Source: Arctopsyche grandis | Taxonomy: Eukaryota; Arthropoda; Insecta; Trichoptera; Hydropsychidae | Length of the DNA: 64,000 bases | Direction of reading: 5' to 3' | Assembly (NCBI RefSeq): GCF_051622035.1 | Contig: NC_135358.1 | Location: 1,490,501-1,554,500 of the forward strand | Part shown: positions 45,939 to 57,824 of the stretch, in pieces | Numbering within the stretch: position 1 is the stretch's first letter | Layout of the letters: every line of letters starts with the position of its first letter | Made by a program: the position numbers and the translations under genes | The notes under the pieces: model-generated | What the model was told of the DNA's origin: nothing | The model's input: the letters and a program-made list of their open reading frames with translations, nothing else | Database searches by the model: none

Positions 45939-46321
45939 GGAGGCAGGGTGTGCGCGCAGCCTGTCGCCGGGCGAGGGGGTGCTGCGGGGGGCGAAGGGGG
46001 CGCATCGAAGCCTTGCCAGTCCACTCTGGAGGAGCCCGCCGGCCTCGCTCCCCGACCGGGAGACTGCGCCACCGGCCCCAGACCAACGCATACACCGCAA
46101 GTGTCATCCCCCAAACCACCCCCACACACACCCCCCCCCCACTAGACCACCCCCCGAAAGCCACCCACCTATTAGACTTAAATATAATATATATTTTTTT
46201 TTTTTGGGTGGTATTGCGCCCCTGATTAATTATTCAGTATATACTAAAGTTTTCGTCGAGTCGTTGAATCGGTCGAGAGAAAAGTTTGAGTTATTTAATC
46301 TTTTTTTGCCCAACAATTCAC

Positions 46322-46686
46322 GGGTTTGGTGCATCCGCTCTAAAATCGCCAGATTAACAGAACGGCAGCTTTAAACGTAATTCTCGTTTTCTCGAATGAT
46401 ATATTGCACATCAGACGACGAGTAACCTTTCGATGTGCACAGATGCAATTATTGAAATTGAGTTGGATCTTTCTGGCGAGTTTAATAAGGCAAGATTCGG
46501 AACTTATTAAACTCGCCTGAAAGATCCAACTCAATTTTAATAATTGCATCTGTGCACATCGAAAGGTTACCCGTCATATGATGTGCAATCTATCATTCGA
46601 GAAGATGACAATTGCATTTAAAGCAGCCGTCCGTTAATCTGTCGTTCGATTTGTCTGGCGATTTTAGAGCGGATGCACCGCATCCC
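46322..46686. mobile_element. Foldback element, copy 2 (near-palindromic)
   Basis: Left arm 46322-46489, 13-nt loop, right arm 46503-46686. The arms are complementary at roughly nine bases in ten, including a 30-bp stretch around GCATCTGTGCACATCGAAAGG. Ends are GGGTTTGGTGCATCCGC and GGGATGCGGTGCATCCGC. Flanks share CAATTCAC if one C of the end is counted (7 bp AATTCAC otherwise: 46315-46321 and 46687-46693). No coding capacity. An 8-bp duplication would suit a hAT- or P-type transposase, but this is inference. Confidence 0.85.
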
Positions 46687-46741
46687 AATTCACATAAATA
46701 TTGACGTATTTTATTTTAAATTGAAATCAATTTTATTTAAT

Positions 46742-46960
46742 ACTAGTTGTTTCACCCGGTTTCGCTCAGTGTTTGTAATATAAACAGCTTAAACATGTAC
46801 AGTAAATATTCATTTATTAAATTTATTTGAATCGCCGTCATCGAAACATTGATTTGTGTTTGATGTTACCAAAAAACCTTACATACATACATACATAGTT
46901 ACAAAGTCACGTTCGAAATTATATATTAGACATATAAAATTAAGCTATTCCTATGTGAAT
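46742..46960 (+). repeat. 'CCCGGCTTCGCTCGG' family (copy 4)
   Basis: ACTAGTTGTTTCACCCGGTT, TTAAACATGTACAGTAAATA and CGAAATTATATATTAGAC landmarks in order. Confidence 0.6.
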
Positions 46961-47039
46961 AAATTTTTATATATACAATTTATATCAATACATATATATT
47001 TTACGATTCATTAAAAAAATTTTACTGATCTATATGTTT

Positions 47040-47240
47040 ATACTAGTTTTTCCACCCGGCTTCGCTCGGTGTTTGTAATATAAACCGCTTAAACATGGCC
47101 AATCGAGTAGTAAACATTTTATTAAATCTATTTGAATAGTTGTATTTTATTTAAATTTATTTGAATATACATGACGTCACGGATTTACGAACCAACAATA
47201 GTTACATACATAGTTACAAAGTTTCTTTCGACATTATATA
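47040..47240 (+). repeat. 'CCCGGCTTCGCTCGG' family (copy 5)
   Basis: ACTAGTTTTTCCACCCGGCT, then TTCGCTCGGTGTTTGTAATA and CTTAAACATGGCCAATCGAG; direct repeat of the preceding copy about 300 bp away. Confidence 0.6.
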
Positions 47241-47259
47241 TACTTGATAGTATGTTATT

Positions 47260-47340
47260 ATATAATTATGTAGGCCATTGTGGCGCATTAGGTTTTTCCT
47301 GTAATGCCACAATTGTCCAAAACTATATATATAGTTAAAT
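47260..47340 (+). mobile_element. 5'-truncated LINE, terminal hairpin only (copy 4)
   Basis: Hairpin 47275-47315: CCATTGTGGCGCATTAGG ... CCTGTAATGCCACAATTG. It is followed by CCAAAACTAT as at 59920. Essentially only the last 60 bp of the LINE remain. Confidence 0.6.
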
Positions 47341-47799
47341 TAATAATTCACACTTTAAAACAATTCGAAAGTCGTCCTATATAACGTTCAAATCAAATGC
47401 AAAGTAAAGAAGATAAAAAAATGTTTACATATTCTTTGAAAAGTTGCATCGGTGTGCGCACTAATTCATTTTAAGTTATCGTTGCATATATAATTCTTGT
47501 AAGCTTTCTTTTTAATGTTGAAGCATTAAAAAAATAAGAAATATCAATTGACAATATCTGTAGAAAAGTTATTAAATCGGTGTAAAATTCTATATTAAAC
47601 TATAATCAATTAAATTTATATACTTTCAATGCAGTCGTCTACGAATGCATATTATATAGTGTCGCTTTTGATATATATATTCCTAAAATTTTCAGTAGTT
47701 TTATATGAAAAAAGTAAGCTCTCATTTCTGTTTCCCATTTTTAAAAATGCAAAAATCAGCTCAGTTCACAAAATAATCAATGCATAGTGCAATTTGGAT

Positions 47800-48343
47800 T
47801 AAAAATCAAACGCGTCGCGTTACGTAAGATGACGAGTTAAGGAAATTTTCCGGTTACGTAAGTCGTAGTCGGAAAAACCAAAGAAAGAGACAGCACTATG
47901 GCGTTACTCGAGCGAGCGAGCGAGATAACAATACATCGAACTAAATTTCGGCTTACCTTTTCAATGGAAAGTTCTAATGTTTTCTTTCGTTGTGCTTGTT
48001 CGCAGATCTACAACAACGTTCGGGGAGGCGAAAATTAAATAAATAATTCTAAAATAATAAATCGTATACATATCATATTAAATATACAAATGTGTGTGAT
48101 ATAAATAAATAAACGAAAAAAAAATCTTAAACATATCAAGAAAAAAAAAAAAAAAAGAAACGGGTCGAACAAGAGCCGGGCACAAATATATCTTACATAC
48201 ATACATATATATATATATATACGAAAATTATGATTTAAAAAATAAAAATATTCATATATAAAATAAATTAAATAAATTTGCACGAATTCGACACAAACGA
48301 AGCGGGGATAAAAAAATAAATCGATATAAATATATCTATATAG
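47800..48343 (+). promoter_or_regulatory. Candidate promoter with paired bZIP-like sites
   Basis: The 10-mer GTTACGTAAG occurs twice, around the palindromes at 47820-47827 and 47854-47861. TTACGTAA is the consensus for PAR-type bZIP factors (Pdp1/Vrille class in insects). A CGAG run (four units) follows near 47908. Downstream is a pyrimidine-rich tract ending TTGTTCGCAG (to 48005), which resembles a 3' splice site. A promoter here is inference from motifs alone. Confidence 0.3.
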
Positions 48344-48504
48344 TGTGTCAGTGGTTTTTTGAAGAGGTCCGAAGCTGGAGGGGGCGCAGGGCTCAGGGCT
48401 GGGGAGGCTGCAGGGTGCCCTTTTGGGGGCTTCCCCTCAAAGGATTGCCGCCGGGGTCAGGGGCCTAGCCAACCGATTGGGGTCAGCTATACCCACAGAT
48501 ACAG
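48344..48504 (+). other. Candidate exon with splice-donor-like end
   Basis: A GC-rich block of about 150 bp ends at ACAG|GTGAGA (48504/48505), a good 5' splice-site match. One frame is open throughout (54 codons from 48344, no Met; contains SKDCRRGQGPSQPIGVSYTH) and would leave the exon in phase 2. No acceptor of quality adjoins its 5' side, so it may be part of a longer, mostly untranslated first exon. I do not recognise the peptide. Confidence 0.25.
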
Positions 48505-48510
48505 GTGAGA

Positions 48511-49650
48511 CTTTTCCTATACTTAATTGGCCCAATTTGATGTAAAGCACATTTCATAACCGCAAAATTTCCACCCCCGCCCCACATTAAAATCTTGTAT
48601 ATATCGCGTCTATAGGGCGAATAGCTCTACAACAGATTTAAAGTGAAATTAAATTAAATTTCAATTTTCAACTAGTGTTTTGCCCGTTGATATTTTAACG
48701 AGTGACTTATGACATGTATCTTATTTTCGCTTCGTATGTGTGACGATTTTGATGCGATTTATACATACGAATTCTAGACGCGTTAGATATATGTATGTAT
48801 TTCGCATGCAAAAATCGTATATCAATTCAACGAGCGTTTTGTTTGATAATTTTAATACCTTTGCATACGAAATCGTTGTGCAATTTAGTGTCTAGCGTGC
48901 ATAACTGTTTTCATGCACAAATGTTTCTTATGTAATTTGTCACAGTTGTTTGATTTGTTTTAAATATTTACTTTCAATGAATTTCAATGAACAAACACGA
49001 GTAAGTTTAATTTAATACAAAAGAACATGATATTTTTATGCATTAATAAAATTATAGTCAAGGTGAATAATTTGAGTCCTCTTTATTACATACAACTATA
49101 ATATGTCGGTTATATCTTTTTGTTTCACAACATTAATACTTTAGTGTAAATTTTTTAAATATTAACTGTTTTATTTGTAAATTGTTTTCAATATAATTTA
49201 TCTGTGTTTTAATACATTATGAATTTTAAATAATTATAATATAAATAATTTCAAATCGTAGAAATATGAATATTTATATAGGTATTTTTTTATACAATGA
49301 ATATTTTTTCCGATTCATGGCAGTTAATAAAACCTTCAAATCTATACAATATCCTATTGTTTTATAATTTCTATATAATTAAACCTACATATATGTACAT
49401 ACAAAAATAAATGCTGTCGAATAATGTATACGTTAACGTACATATATGTCGTATCGTTGGATAAATGGAACAGTTTTATAAAACATTTTTAATATTAAAT
49501 ATAATTTACGTATTATATGTATGTAGAAGAAAATATGAAAATGGCGTATTTTTACTATTACGAATAGGGTGAATAAATTTAGTCCAACTTTGTATTGAAA
49601 GTTTTCACACACGAAACGAAATATATTCATTACTTCTATTGTAATATATA
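48511..49650. other. AT-rich DNA, no gene seen
   Basis: Nothing beyond AT-rich sequence and microsatellites. Confidence 0.4.
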
Positions 49651-49654
49651 AATT

Positions 49655-49845
49655 TGATCTTTAAATGCTTTTTATTATTACTAAATCATGTTGACAATAC
49701 ATCTTATATCTATATATTTTAATAGCTACTGATCTACTGATTTCTATTTTACAATTTTAATTTTAGCAATCATAGTATTATATTATTCTAATGTTAATGT
49801 ACAGCATAATTGGAGAAAAAATAGCTCAAAAACCTATTTACTAAT
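49655..49845 (+). repeat. 'TTTAAATGCTTTTTATTATT' family (copy 3, 5' half)
   Basis: TAAATGCTTTTTATTATTAC, GCTACTGATCTACTGAT and AATCATAGTATTATATTATT landmarks; truncated after AAACCTATTTAC. Confidence 0.65.
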
Positions 49846-49849
49846 ATTT

Positions 49850-50920
49850 TAAATGGAATGTACTAGAAACAGCTCGAAACAACAATGGGAATATCACACC
49901 GGTAAAACCAATTTGTCACAATAAATTATGGTAAAAGCGTACTTTCGAGAACCAAATTTAAAATTCAATGTCAATCGAATGTAAAAGTCCTTTACTCGAA
50001 ATCGAAAGCGATTTTCCATCGTTTTATTTATGCAAATGTGTCGTCAAGTGACACGTAAACATTTCAATTTGGAATGTGCAATCGTTTGTGTTTTGTATCC
50101 GACTACATATGTATGTATGTACATAGTTTCCAATTAATACTGTTATGAACAAAGTAGTGCAATAATATTTGTCGATATGCTCGAACGGTGAATCGAAAGC
50201 CCTCGAAAGGGTTAACAGGCGTCTCGTGCTATAACCTGCTAATGACAATTGCACAAATCGCTCAAACGACAAAAGGGCAGCTTGTACTGTTTTATTTAGG
50301 GGATGACGATTGTAGGTAGGGGTGGAAGGGGGTGCGAGACAAAAGCAAACTAGACACAAAGCCGAACTGAGACAAATAGAGAACGAGGCGTACAAACATG
50401 AGGGATTGTTCACCAGCCCGAAATGTTTACATATCATTTGGAGGTATGCAGTGTGTATCGTTAGTCGGGGTGGGGGTTGGAAAAACATTTCTTTTTTTTT
50501 TTTTGCTTTTTGAAAGCTCGTGTGTATGTCACGTCATGCTTGCGTTGTTTTTCGCATGCGAATTTGTATGCGAAATGAACGTCGTGTGAGCTCACAGAGG
50601 CGGCACGTGCAATAACAAGTGCTTATAAAAAAAAAAAACTTCCCGATTTAACGGTAGCGTCATATAAATAAATTATTTCATGAATGGCGGCGCTTCTCAA
50701 TTATACAAAAATGCCATATTGTATACTTACATACATATATATGACTTTGTTCTACATAATATGGTTAATAAACAAGTATGGGGGGGGGGGGTTTGATTAA
50801 TGAGGGTTAGAAACGGCTTACATTAAAAGTTTTGCATTCGGAGTTGGTTTAATGCTAGTGATATTTATAAAATTAGCATGTTTGTGACGTGTGATCAAAC
50901 TGAGAAAGTTTGAGATAATA
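49850..50920. other. No gene identified
   Basis: A 154-codon minus-strand frame (50024-50488) is open by chance as far as I can see: no motif, signal peptide or repeat match. Homopolymer runs occur at 50492, 50628 and 50780. Confidence 0.35.
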
Positions 50921-50924
50921 TTTA

Positions 50925-51100
50925 TATATTTTAACATATCTAATATATAATTTCAAAAGAGACTGTGTGTTTATTTGGTTCGTAAAATTTAATAAAAAAA
51001 ACAAATGAATATTCAAATAAATTTAATCAAATGCTTACTATTAGATAAGCCATGTTTAAGCGGTTAATATTACAAATACCGAACAAAGCCGGGTATTTAC
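50925..51100 (-). repeat. 'CCCGGCTTCGCTCGG' family (copy 6)
   Basis: Minus-strand copy lying head-to-head with the plus copy at 51168-51395, about 65 bp apart, making a large imperfect inverted repeat. Confidence 0.6.
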
Positions 51101-51167
51101 TACAAATAAGTATACTCGTAACTAACATATTAATTTTGTTGTATACATATGTATATACATAGATATG

Positions 51168-51395
51168 CTAGTTGTTTTACCCGGCTTCGCTCAGTATTTT
51201 TACTATAAACAGCTTGAACATGGCGAATCTAATAATAAATATTCATGTGCTTTTTTATCAAATATATCTAAATCGAAAAAAAAATAATACTCAACCATAT
51301 CGAATCAAATTGTTTTTCGATTACCAGCAAACATTACATACATACATACAAAGTCGCTTTCGAAATTATATGTATATTGGATTATATAACCAGCA
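51168..51395 (+). repeat. 'CCCGGCTTCGCTCGG' family (copy 7)
   Basis: CTAGTTGTTTTACCCGGCTT, then TTGAACATGGCGAATCTAAT and CTTTCGAAATTATATGTATA; the SINE at 51396 adjoins its end. Confidence 0.6.
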
Positions 51396-51785
51396 GAATA
51401 AACTAGTTGTTAGCATATAATGCTTTGAACAAAGTGGTCGCGGGTTCAAATCCCACTTGTTTTTGCTGACTAGACCTTGGATTTGTGACTCCAGGTCGAT
51501 TGTTTCCTAACAGAGTTTGCCAATTTATCTGATTTTCATTGAAACGGTTCCCAACAAATTGGCAACCTTATCGATTTTCTAGCAAATCTCAGCAGAGTTT
51601 TCAGCAATCTCGAATTTCACTGAATTGTTTAAAAATGCTGCTAATTTACAAATTTGACCATAGATGTCTCTGTGGGTGTTAATTGACATGTATTTACATA
51701 TTTTGTATAATACTTGTATCAAATGTACAATGTTTCAGGCCAGGAAGCGCATTGGAGTTACCTGTTAGGCCTTCCTGGTATAGAT
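51396..51785 (+). repeat. tRNA-headed SINE (copy 7)
   Basis: Head with CTAGTTGTTAGCATATAATG and B-box GGGTTCAAATCCC. The full core follows (CTTGGATTTGTGACTCCAGG, GTCGATTGTTTCCTAACAG, TTTATCTGATTTTCATTG), then ATAGATGTCTCTGTGG and the terminal hairpin at 51740-51778. The head is of a different type from that at 17181 and 35713. Confidence 0.75.
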
Positions 51786-51989
51786 TAAAAATAAATAAAT
51801 AAAGTCTAGGTCTTTCATATGATAAAGGATTATCCATTAATAATGTGTATATATTGGAAACAAATGCTTCTAAATTATGTATATACCGGTAGAAACATCG
51901 TTTAGCCAGTAGTAAATATTGTTTAATTTTATTTCATGGTACGCATAAAAATCTATAACACAATAAAAATCATAATTCATTGATTGTTA

Positions 51990-52090
51990 TGTTATAGTTA
52001 TGTATTTACTTTGTATAATACTACTAATACTAAATTTTTCTGACCCGAAAGGCGCATTGGGGCTACCTGTTTGGTCTTTGGTTTGGTTGA
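51990..52090 (+). repeat. SINE 3' tail remnant
   Basis: AAAGGCGCATTGGGGCTACC and TGTTTGGTC match the conserved inner part of the terminal hairpin, with a decayed outer stem. Confidence 0.45.
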
Positions 52091-52094
52091 TATA

Positions 52095-53760
52095 AAATAT
52101 ATCTTAAAATGTAGGCTACATTTTATCGATTGAGGGTTGGTAAACTTTTGTTGCAGATTAAACACATAATGTGGATGAAATCGCAAGGGAAATTACACGG
52201 TAATTAAGGTTCGTCTGACGACAAATTAGTGTCGCATTATCTAAATAATTAAATTGGACGCTTGAGAAATTATTCAACCTGACAATTTTCATTGGGAAAC
52301 CATGAAAAAATATTCTTCCGACAAACCCGAATAAATTAAAGCTGTATTGTACGACGTGTAAAATGAGACTCAACGTCGGGGAAATAAAAGAGTATATAAA
52401 GGGGTAGTTGAATTTAATCGAATAATCCAACTACGACGGACCCTAATTCGATTGCTTTAGGGCCATGTTAAATTAACTGGATTTCACAAACGACAATTTT
52501 CCACGGGAAAGCCTTTTCTGTTTTAAAACAAAGTGCCTTGTTGTAAAGTAGACGTTTAAATATTTTTTAGATCCATATCTGTATACATTTTAATGTTAAA
52601 TAAATGGTTTGTAGTGAAAGTCTCAGCATTGTTCTAACGAGGAATTAATTGCACGTGAATAAAATATTCATATTTAATTAAAATTCTCAATTGATTTGAT
52701 TTGTTATCAGATGTAATGCATATTAATTCTAAACTGCAATGGATAACGTTATGATTCCACGTGTAGTATGCGGTCTACATTTAAATTGAAATCAACACTA
52801 ACAGTTACATACAACAATAACGATTTGATGTGATTGATGCGTTCTCTTGTATGAAAACACAAGAATTATACGATTTGACTTTCTTCGCCCGTATAATATT
52901 ATAATTGTAAATTATGCGAAATGTTTTTCGCGTTTGTTCGCAAATTTAACGTTCTAAATACGGTAATTAAACAACGTCTATTAAGTTCCAAAAGTCACGT
53001 AATGAAAGTAAAATAACATTCTTTTTTGTTTTGTTTTATCATTTAAATTTATTATTTAATATTGTAATTATTTTGGCGTAATGTTTATTATGTATGTAAT
53101 TAAAATTGTTATTTTTGGGATGTATTTTGGCGGAATTAAATCTTAGCACGAACCAATCTTGAATGCATTGCGTATTTATTGCGAGTGAAATTTTACTGCA
53201 TGAAATATTATATTACGGAATTTCATGAATACGATGAAAATTTTCTAAACTGTACGTTTTTTATGATTCATTAGAATTTCGGTGATATTTTTAGACATTA
53301 AAATATCAAGATTTTACGTTAAATTTATTCTTATTTTACTTTATTTTTTTTGGGGAAACAAATAATCACACTAATTTAGGACTGAGATATTATTTTTTCA
53401 TATTTTGTAATCTCATTCTACATATATCCCAAAGAGTAAAAAAAAACAACAAATTATTTTATTAGACGTTCACTAAGAGTCATTGTAATTTTTGAAAAAT
53501 GTTATTTATGATTTTTTCCGGTAACACCAGGACATATTCATATACATATAAACCGTTATATTTAAAATGGCATAAGTACACTTTTAGTCACTTAAATGTT
53601 TTGCGTTTAACAATATCTAAAAATACTGGTGGCCTGTATTACGTTTATTCTGCTTTTCCGAGATTCTGGACGTATTGAATTAAAATAAGTTGGGATTTAA
53701 GTCAAACAGAAAAAGTATTTTTGGAATTAAAAATTAGACGTCCGCCACTTTCAAATATAA
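52095..53760. other. AT-rich DNA, no gene seen
   Basis: No repeat match or credible coding frame. Confidence 0.4.
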
Positions 53761-53764
53761 CGGC

Positions 53765-53965
53765 TCCCATGTTTATTAACAACTGGTTAACCGTAAACAT
53801 GGCGAACCTAATAGTAAATATTCATTCGTTTTTTATTAAATTTATTTGAATGGAAAAAAAATTCGACTCATCGTCATAGAAATTTTGACTTGTTTACGAA
53901 ATTCCCAACCAAAGATACTTACATACATACATACAAAGTCTCTTTCGAAATTATATATTAGAAAA
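53765..53965 (+). repeat. 'CCCGGCTTCGCTCGG' family (copy 8, start lost)
   Basis: TAAACATGGCGAACCTAATA, TTTTATTAAATTTATTTGAA and CTTTCGAAATTATATATTAG are present; the CCCGGC start is absent. Confidence 0.5.
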
Positions 53966-54077
53966 ATTAATTTAAAGTTCATTCAAAGTATCCAGAAATG
54001 AAAATTAAAAAAAAAATAACCAAAACATCGAACGAATCTAAAAATCATTTTTATATACATATGTATATTTATACAAT

Positions 54078-55615
54078 AGCTGAACCCGGCATGCGTTGAA
54101 TTTCACAATAAAGCATTCAATTCCCGTTCTCGTTCCCATTCCTGTTCCCGTTCCCGTTCCCGTTCCCATTCGTCGGAAAAACGCAACACATTTGAAACTA
54201 TAGCGATGCAATGACAATAATTTCCGTTTTTATCGTTTCCGTTCCCGTATTTGAGCGATTTTCCGGACATGCATACAACAAATCCTGAAATCCATTCCAT
54301 CGTAATCAATTCAGTGGTTTAGGAGCCTATTCGAAACACACACACACACACACAGACAGACATTCATTTTTACTAACCTCTTCTAAGTTCAGAATCGATT
54401 TTGTCATCTAACGAAGTTTGGGTTCTTTTTCGATCGTTTTCAAACTTTACCATTTTGCTCGGTTTGGTCATCAATATAAGTGTAAATGGCGTCCGCCATT
54501 ACCACGGTGAAAAATAATCGTAATAGACACGTTTGAAAATACTGCGTCTGTCATCCACACTGTCCCATTTGTCCACACAATTGTTCTGATCGTTTATTCC
54601 CTTTTCGCCCCCCTCTCGCTATGGCAGATTGAACTCTTTGCCATACTCATGATCAAAGTTTACGGAGTGAATTGGTGATTTATTAATTAAGGTTTTTATT
54701 TGTATATTGTCTTAATTTTATAAACATATTTTTTTTCTTTTATTACATACAAGCTGAACCCGGTATGCGTTGCAATGCCACAATAACGCATGCAATTCCC
54801 GTTCCCGTTCCCATTTGTCGGAACAACGCAGGCAGCAAACACCCTGGTCGTGACGCGAAAACATTTGAAATTATACTATAAACTTTTTTTCCCGTTTTTT
54901 TTACACTAATCTTTCCGGACATGCACACAACAAATCCTGAAAGTTCCATCGTAATCGCTTCAGTGGCTTAGGAGCCTATTCTAAACACACACACAGACAT
55001 TCATTTTTATATATTATATATAGACTAGCTGAACCCCGGCATGCGTTGCAATGCCATAATAACGCATGCAATTCCCATTCCCGTTCCCATTCTCGTTCCC
55101 GTTCCCGTTCTCGTTCTCGTTCCCGTTCCCATTTGTCGGAAAAACGCAGGTAGCGAACACATTTGAAATTATTGCGTTGCAATGACACTCATTCCCGTTT
55201 TTCCCATTTTTTTTCACAGTAATCTTCCCGGACATGCACACAACAAATCCTGAAAGTTTCATCATAATCGGTTCAGTCGTTTAGCAGCCTATTCGAGACA
55301 CACACACAGACATTCATTTTTATATACATATATATAGACTGGCTGAGCCCCGGCTTGCGTTGCAATGCCATAATAACACATTCAATTCCCGTTTCCGTTC
55401 CCATTTGTCGGAAAAACGCAGGTTGACGAACACATTTGAAATTATTGCATTGCAATGACACTCATTCCCGTTTTCCCCGTTTTTTTATTCACACTAATCT
55501 TCCCGGACATGCACACAACAAATCCTGAAAGTTTCATCGTAATCGGTTCAGTGGTTTAGCAGCCTATTCGAAACACACACACACACACACAGACATTCAT
55601 TTTTATATACATACA
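54078..55615 (+). repeat. Cluster of four 'ACCCGGCATGCG' family copies
   Basis: Starts at 54078, 54752, 55027 and 55341, all in the same orientation. Each has GCATGCGTTG, GGACATGCACACAACAAATC, AATCGGTTCAGTGG-like and an ACACACACAGACATTCATTT end with TATATA. Copies 1 and 3 carry expanded CGTTCC/CATTCC hexanucleotides (54119-54172 and 55073-55132). Copies 2-4 abut one another. Confidence 0.75.
54405..54665 (-). repeat. 'GAGATAACGAGAACCTATA' family fragment between two repeats
   Basis: Minus-strand CACGGTGAAAAATAATCG-like and TTGATGACCAAACCGAGC, AAAATGGTAAAGTTTGAAAA, CGATCG: the 3' half of the family, divergent. It sits between copies 1 and 2 of the cluster. Confidence 0.4.
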
Positions 55616-55619
55616 TATA

Positions 55620-56078
55620 TAGATATAGATATAGATGGATGAACATAAATATGTACATATTTTGCCTTTGATCAAGATCTCAAAAAAATTCAAAAAATTT
55701 CATACATTTATATTTCGTTTTCGTTTAACCGGAACCGAGTTACGTCTCACTGCGGTCCACTTAAAAAATAACATCAAATATCATCAGAAATTTCCACATT
55801 TCTCAAAAAAGAAAAAAATCACATCTAAAAATTGTTCACTAGGAGTTAAAAAATATTTGCCAAAATTGGCAAATCTGCCGTTAATTCAATATTGGCACAC
55901 TCCAACACCTTCAGATTCGGCCCGGTGTACGTTCACCGGCAGGTGTGTATACGAGAGTTAGCCGTAAAACCGCCAGGTGCTGCGGGGAGAGTGGGGTCGA
56001 TCGATACAGGGTAGCGTCGAGTGTTTATTTTCGGAGCGCGGCGAACTCTAGCGGTGGAAAACTGACATTACACCCCTA

Positions 56079-56123
<45 letters not shown>

Positions 56124-56735
56124 TACCTACAAATATATATTACATACAAATGTAATAAACCATTCATAATGACGGATACTGTTAGCGAAAACTTTTCCGG
56201 AATTTTCCATATTTTTTAGATACATGCAATATTATTTTACGACCTAGTATCTGCGTAGGCGTTTGTACTATATATATATATATATATTATATTATAGGTA
56301 TGTATTATACATACATGTGTGTATATGTACCTGTGTGTTGTTGGAACTTTGGTGTTTTCGATGGATGTAAACCTGAAGGGGAGTTGAGTAGTGAGGGTTG
56401 GAGCCCGCGGCTGGTTTGCTCATAAAATTTTCACACGCATTTCCCGACCCCCTTATTTTTGTGCACTGAATACGTATACGTTTGTATTTCGCGTCTTAAA
56501 TTTTAACAGTATCCCCAAGTGGAAGCTTTAATTAACGTGCCGTATTAAACAAAATTGTAGGTTCATATGAAGAATAACAACTTTGAGTGGAAGGCTGGAT
56601 GAAATATGGACAAGAAAAGTACTCAAATACTATTCCAGAGAGAGTGTAAAAAGACCACGGATGAACAAAGTATGAATGAGTTTTGCAAAGAGAGATCTGT
56701 GTCTTCATTTTGAGATAAATGGACTGAAATTGATT
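55620..56735. other. No gene identified; GC-rich patch 55910-56060 and CA repeat
   Basis: 55910-56060 is CpG-rich and could be regulatory. It is followed by a (CA)n microsatellite at 56080-56120. The 108-codon frame at 55635 has no recognisable motif. Confidence 0.35.
56080..56120. repeat. (CA)n microsatellite
   Basis: About 20 consecutive CA dinucleotides. Confidence 0.9.
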
Positions 56736-56737
56736 TT

Positions 56738-57215
56738 GATTTTTAAATGCCTTTTATTATTACGAAATTATGTTCACAATACATCTTATATCTATTTTAA
56801 TAGCTACTGATCTACTAATCATTTTCTATTTTACAATTTAATTTAATTCGGTTAGTAATCATAGTATTATATTATTCTAATGTTAATGTACAGTATAATA
56901 GGAAGAAGAGCTCAAAAACCTATTTACAATTCTTATGTACATATGGTTAGTAACATCGAAAAAAAGTCAATCAAAAATCAATTTACAATTCTTATAAATG
57001 CTCATAATACATCTAATACATAATATTAATTAAAGTCTCTTTAAAGTCGATGACCTAAAGCAGATTGTGTTTAGGTAATCTGTGTGTTATACCTGAAGGG
57101 TATAGACGTTTGATTGTAATCACCGAGACTCTTCACAAGTGTCTTAGTATGGTTATTAGTGATTCTGTCATAGAATCTACTGGTTAGTTTGTTAGTAATG
57201 TCTGTAACTAACGGA
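56738..57215 (+). repeat. 'TTTAAATGCTTTTTATTATT' family (copy 4, longest)
   Basis: All landmarks of copy 1 plus an internal partial duplication (TCAATTTACAATTCTTA repeated after about 55 bp). Confidence 0.65.
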
Positions 57216-57219
57216 ATAT

Positions 57220-57820
57220 TATAATGGACTGGAATGGTACCGAATCAAATAATTGTAAGATTAGATGAATTGGGTTGCTTGAATATTAAAGAATTAGGTT
57301 GCTGAATAAGAAGAATTAAAATTGGATGATTTTTCTTTCGGAATATATGTACATACATATGTATGTACATATGACATTTTGAATGATATTTAAATAAATG
57401 TATAAGAACGAAAAGAAGGCAACGAGCGAGATGGATGGACGAAATTAGGAAAATGTTCGAGATTAGATAAATGAGGTTGCTCAGTATTCGAAGAAGAATT
57501 GAATTTCAGTGATTTGTCTTTCGAAAGATGAACTCTTGATTAGATGAATGAGGATCACATGGTACAGAAAATAATCGAAGTTAGGCGATTAATTACATAT
57601 GTATATACATTTTATAGAAAGATAGTTGAATGGTACTCAAGAGTGTAAGATAACGTTAGAAAGGTCACAAGTGAAATGGATAGATAGAGAAATAAAGAAA
57701 ATGCATTAAGTGAGACGGATTAAGGTACAAATAGATAAAGCTGGTGACATTGAGGAGTTGCCATAATTGGTTAGAAATATGGGATTAATATATAACCGAC
57801 ATCTATTTGTAAAATATCAC
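57220..57820. other. No intact gene; possible eroded LINE sequence
   Basis: Words such as GAGATGGATGGACGAAATTAG and AAGTGAAATGGATAGATAGA recall the R/K-W-x-D-E/D-I tail of endonuclease-RT ORFs but are too decayed to call. Confidence 0.25.
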
Positions 57821-57824
57821 GTAA

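Larger units (their letters stand above)
45520..46150. promoter_or_regulatory. GC-rich, CpG-rich island with palindromes
   Basis: About 600 bp of GC-rich sequence in AT-rich DNA. Long open frames on both strands (211 codons minus, 225 codons plus) follow from the composition and show no domain. It contains a perfect 20-bp palindrome (45584-45603), duplicated GCCTCCCCTGG words, a nested CCAAT/CRE palindrome (45892-45938) and a C-run (46126-46140). It could be a promoter-type island of a host gene or a GC-rich mobile fragment. No adjoining exon was identified. Confidence 0.4.

Noticed and set aside
45529..46374. Long open frames on both strands (211 and 225 codons)
   Set aside because: They overlap each other in a GC-rich island where stop codons are rare by composition; no domain, Met context or splice structure supports them.
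50024..50488. 154-codon minus-strand open frame
   Set aside because: No recognisable motif, mixed low-complexity content and no neighbouring gene signals; long for chance but unsupported.
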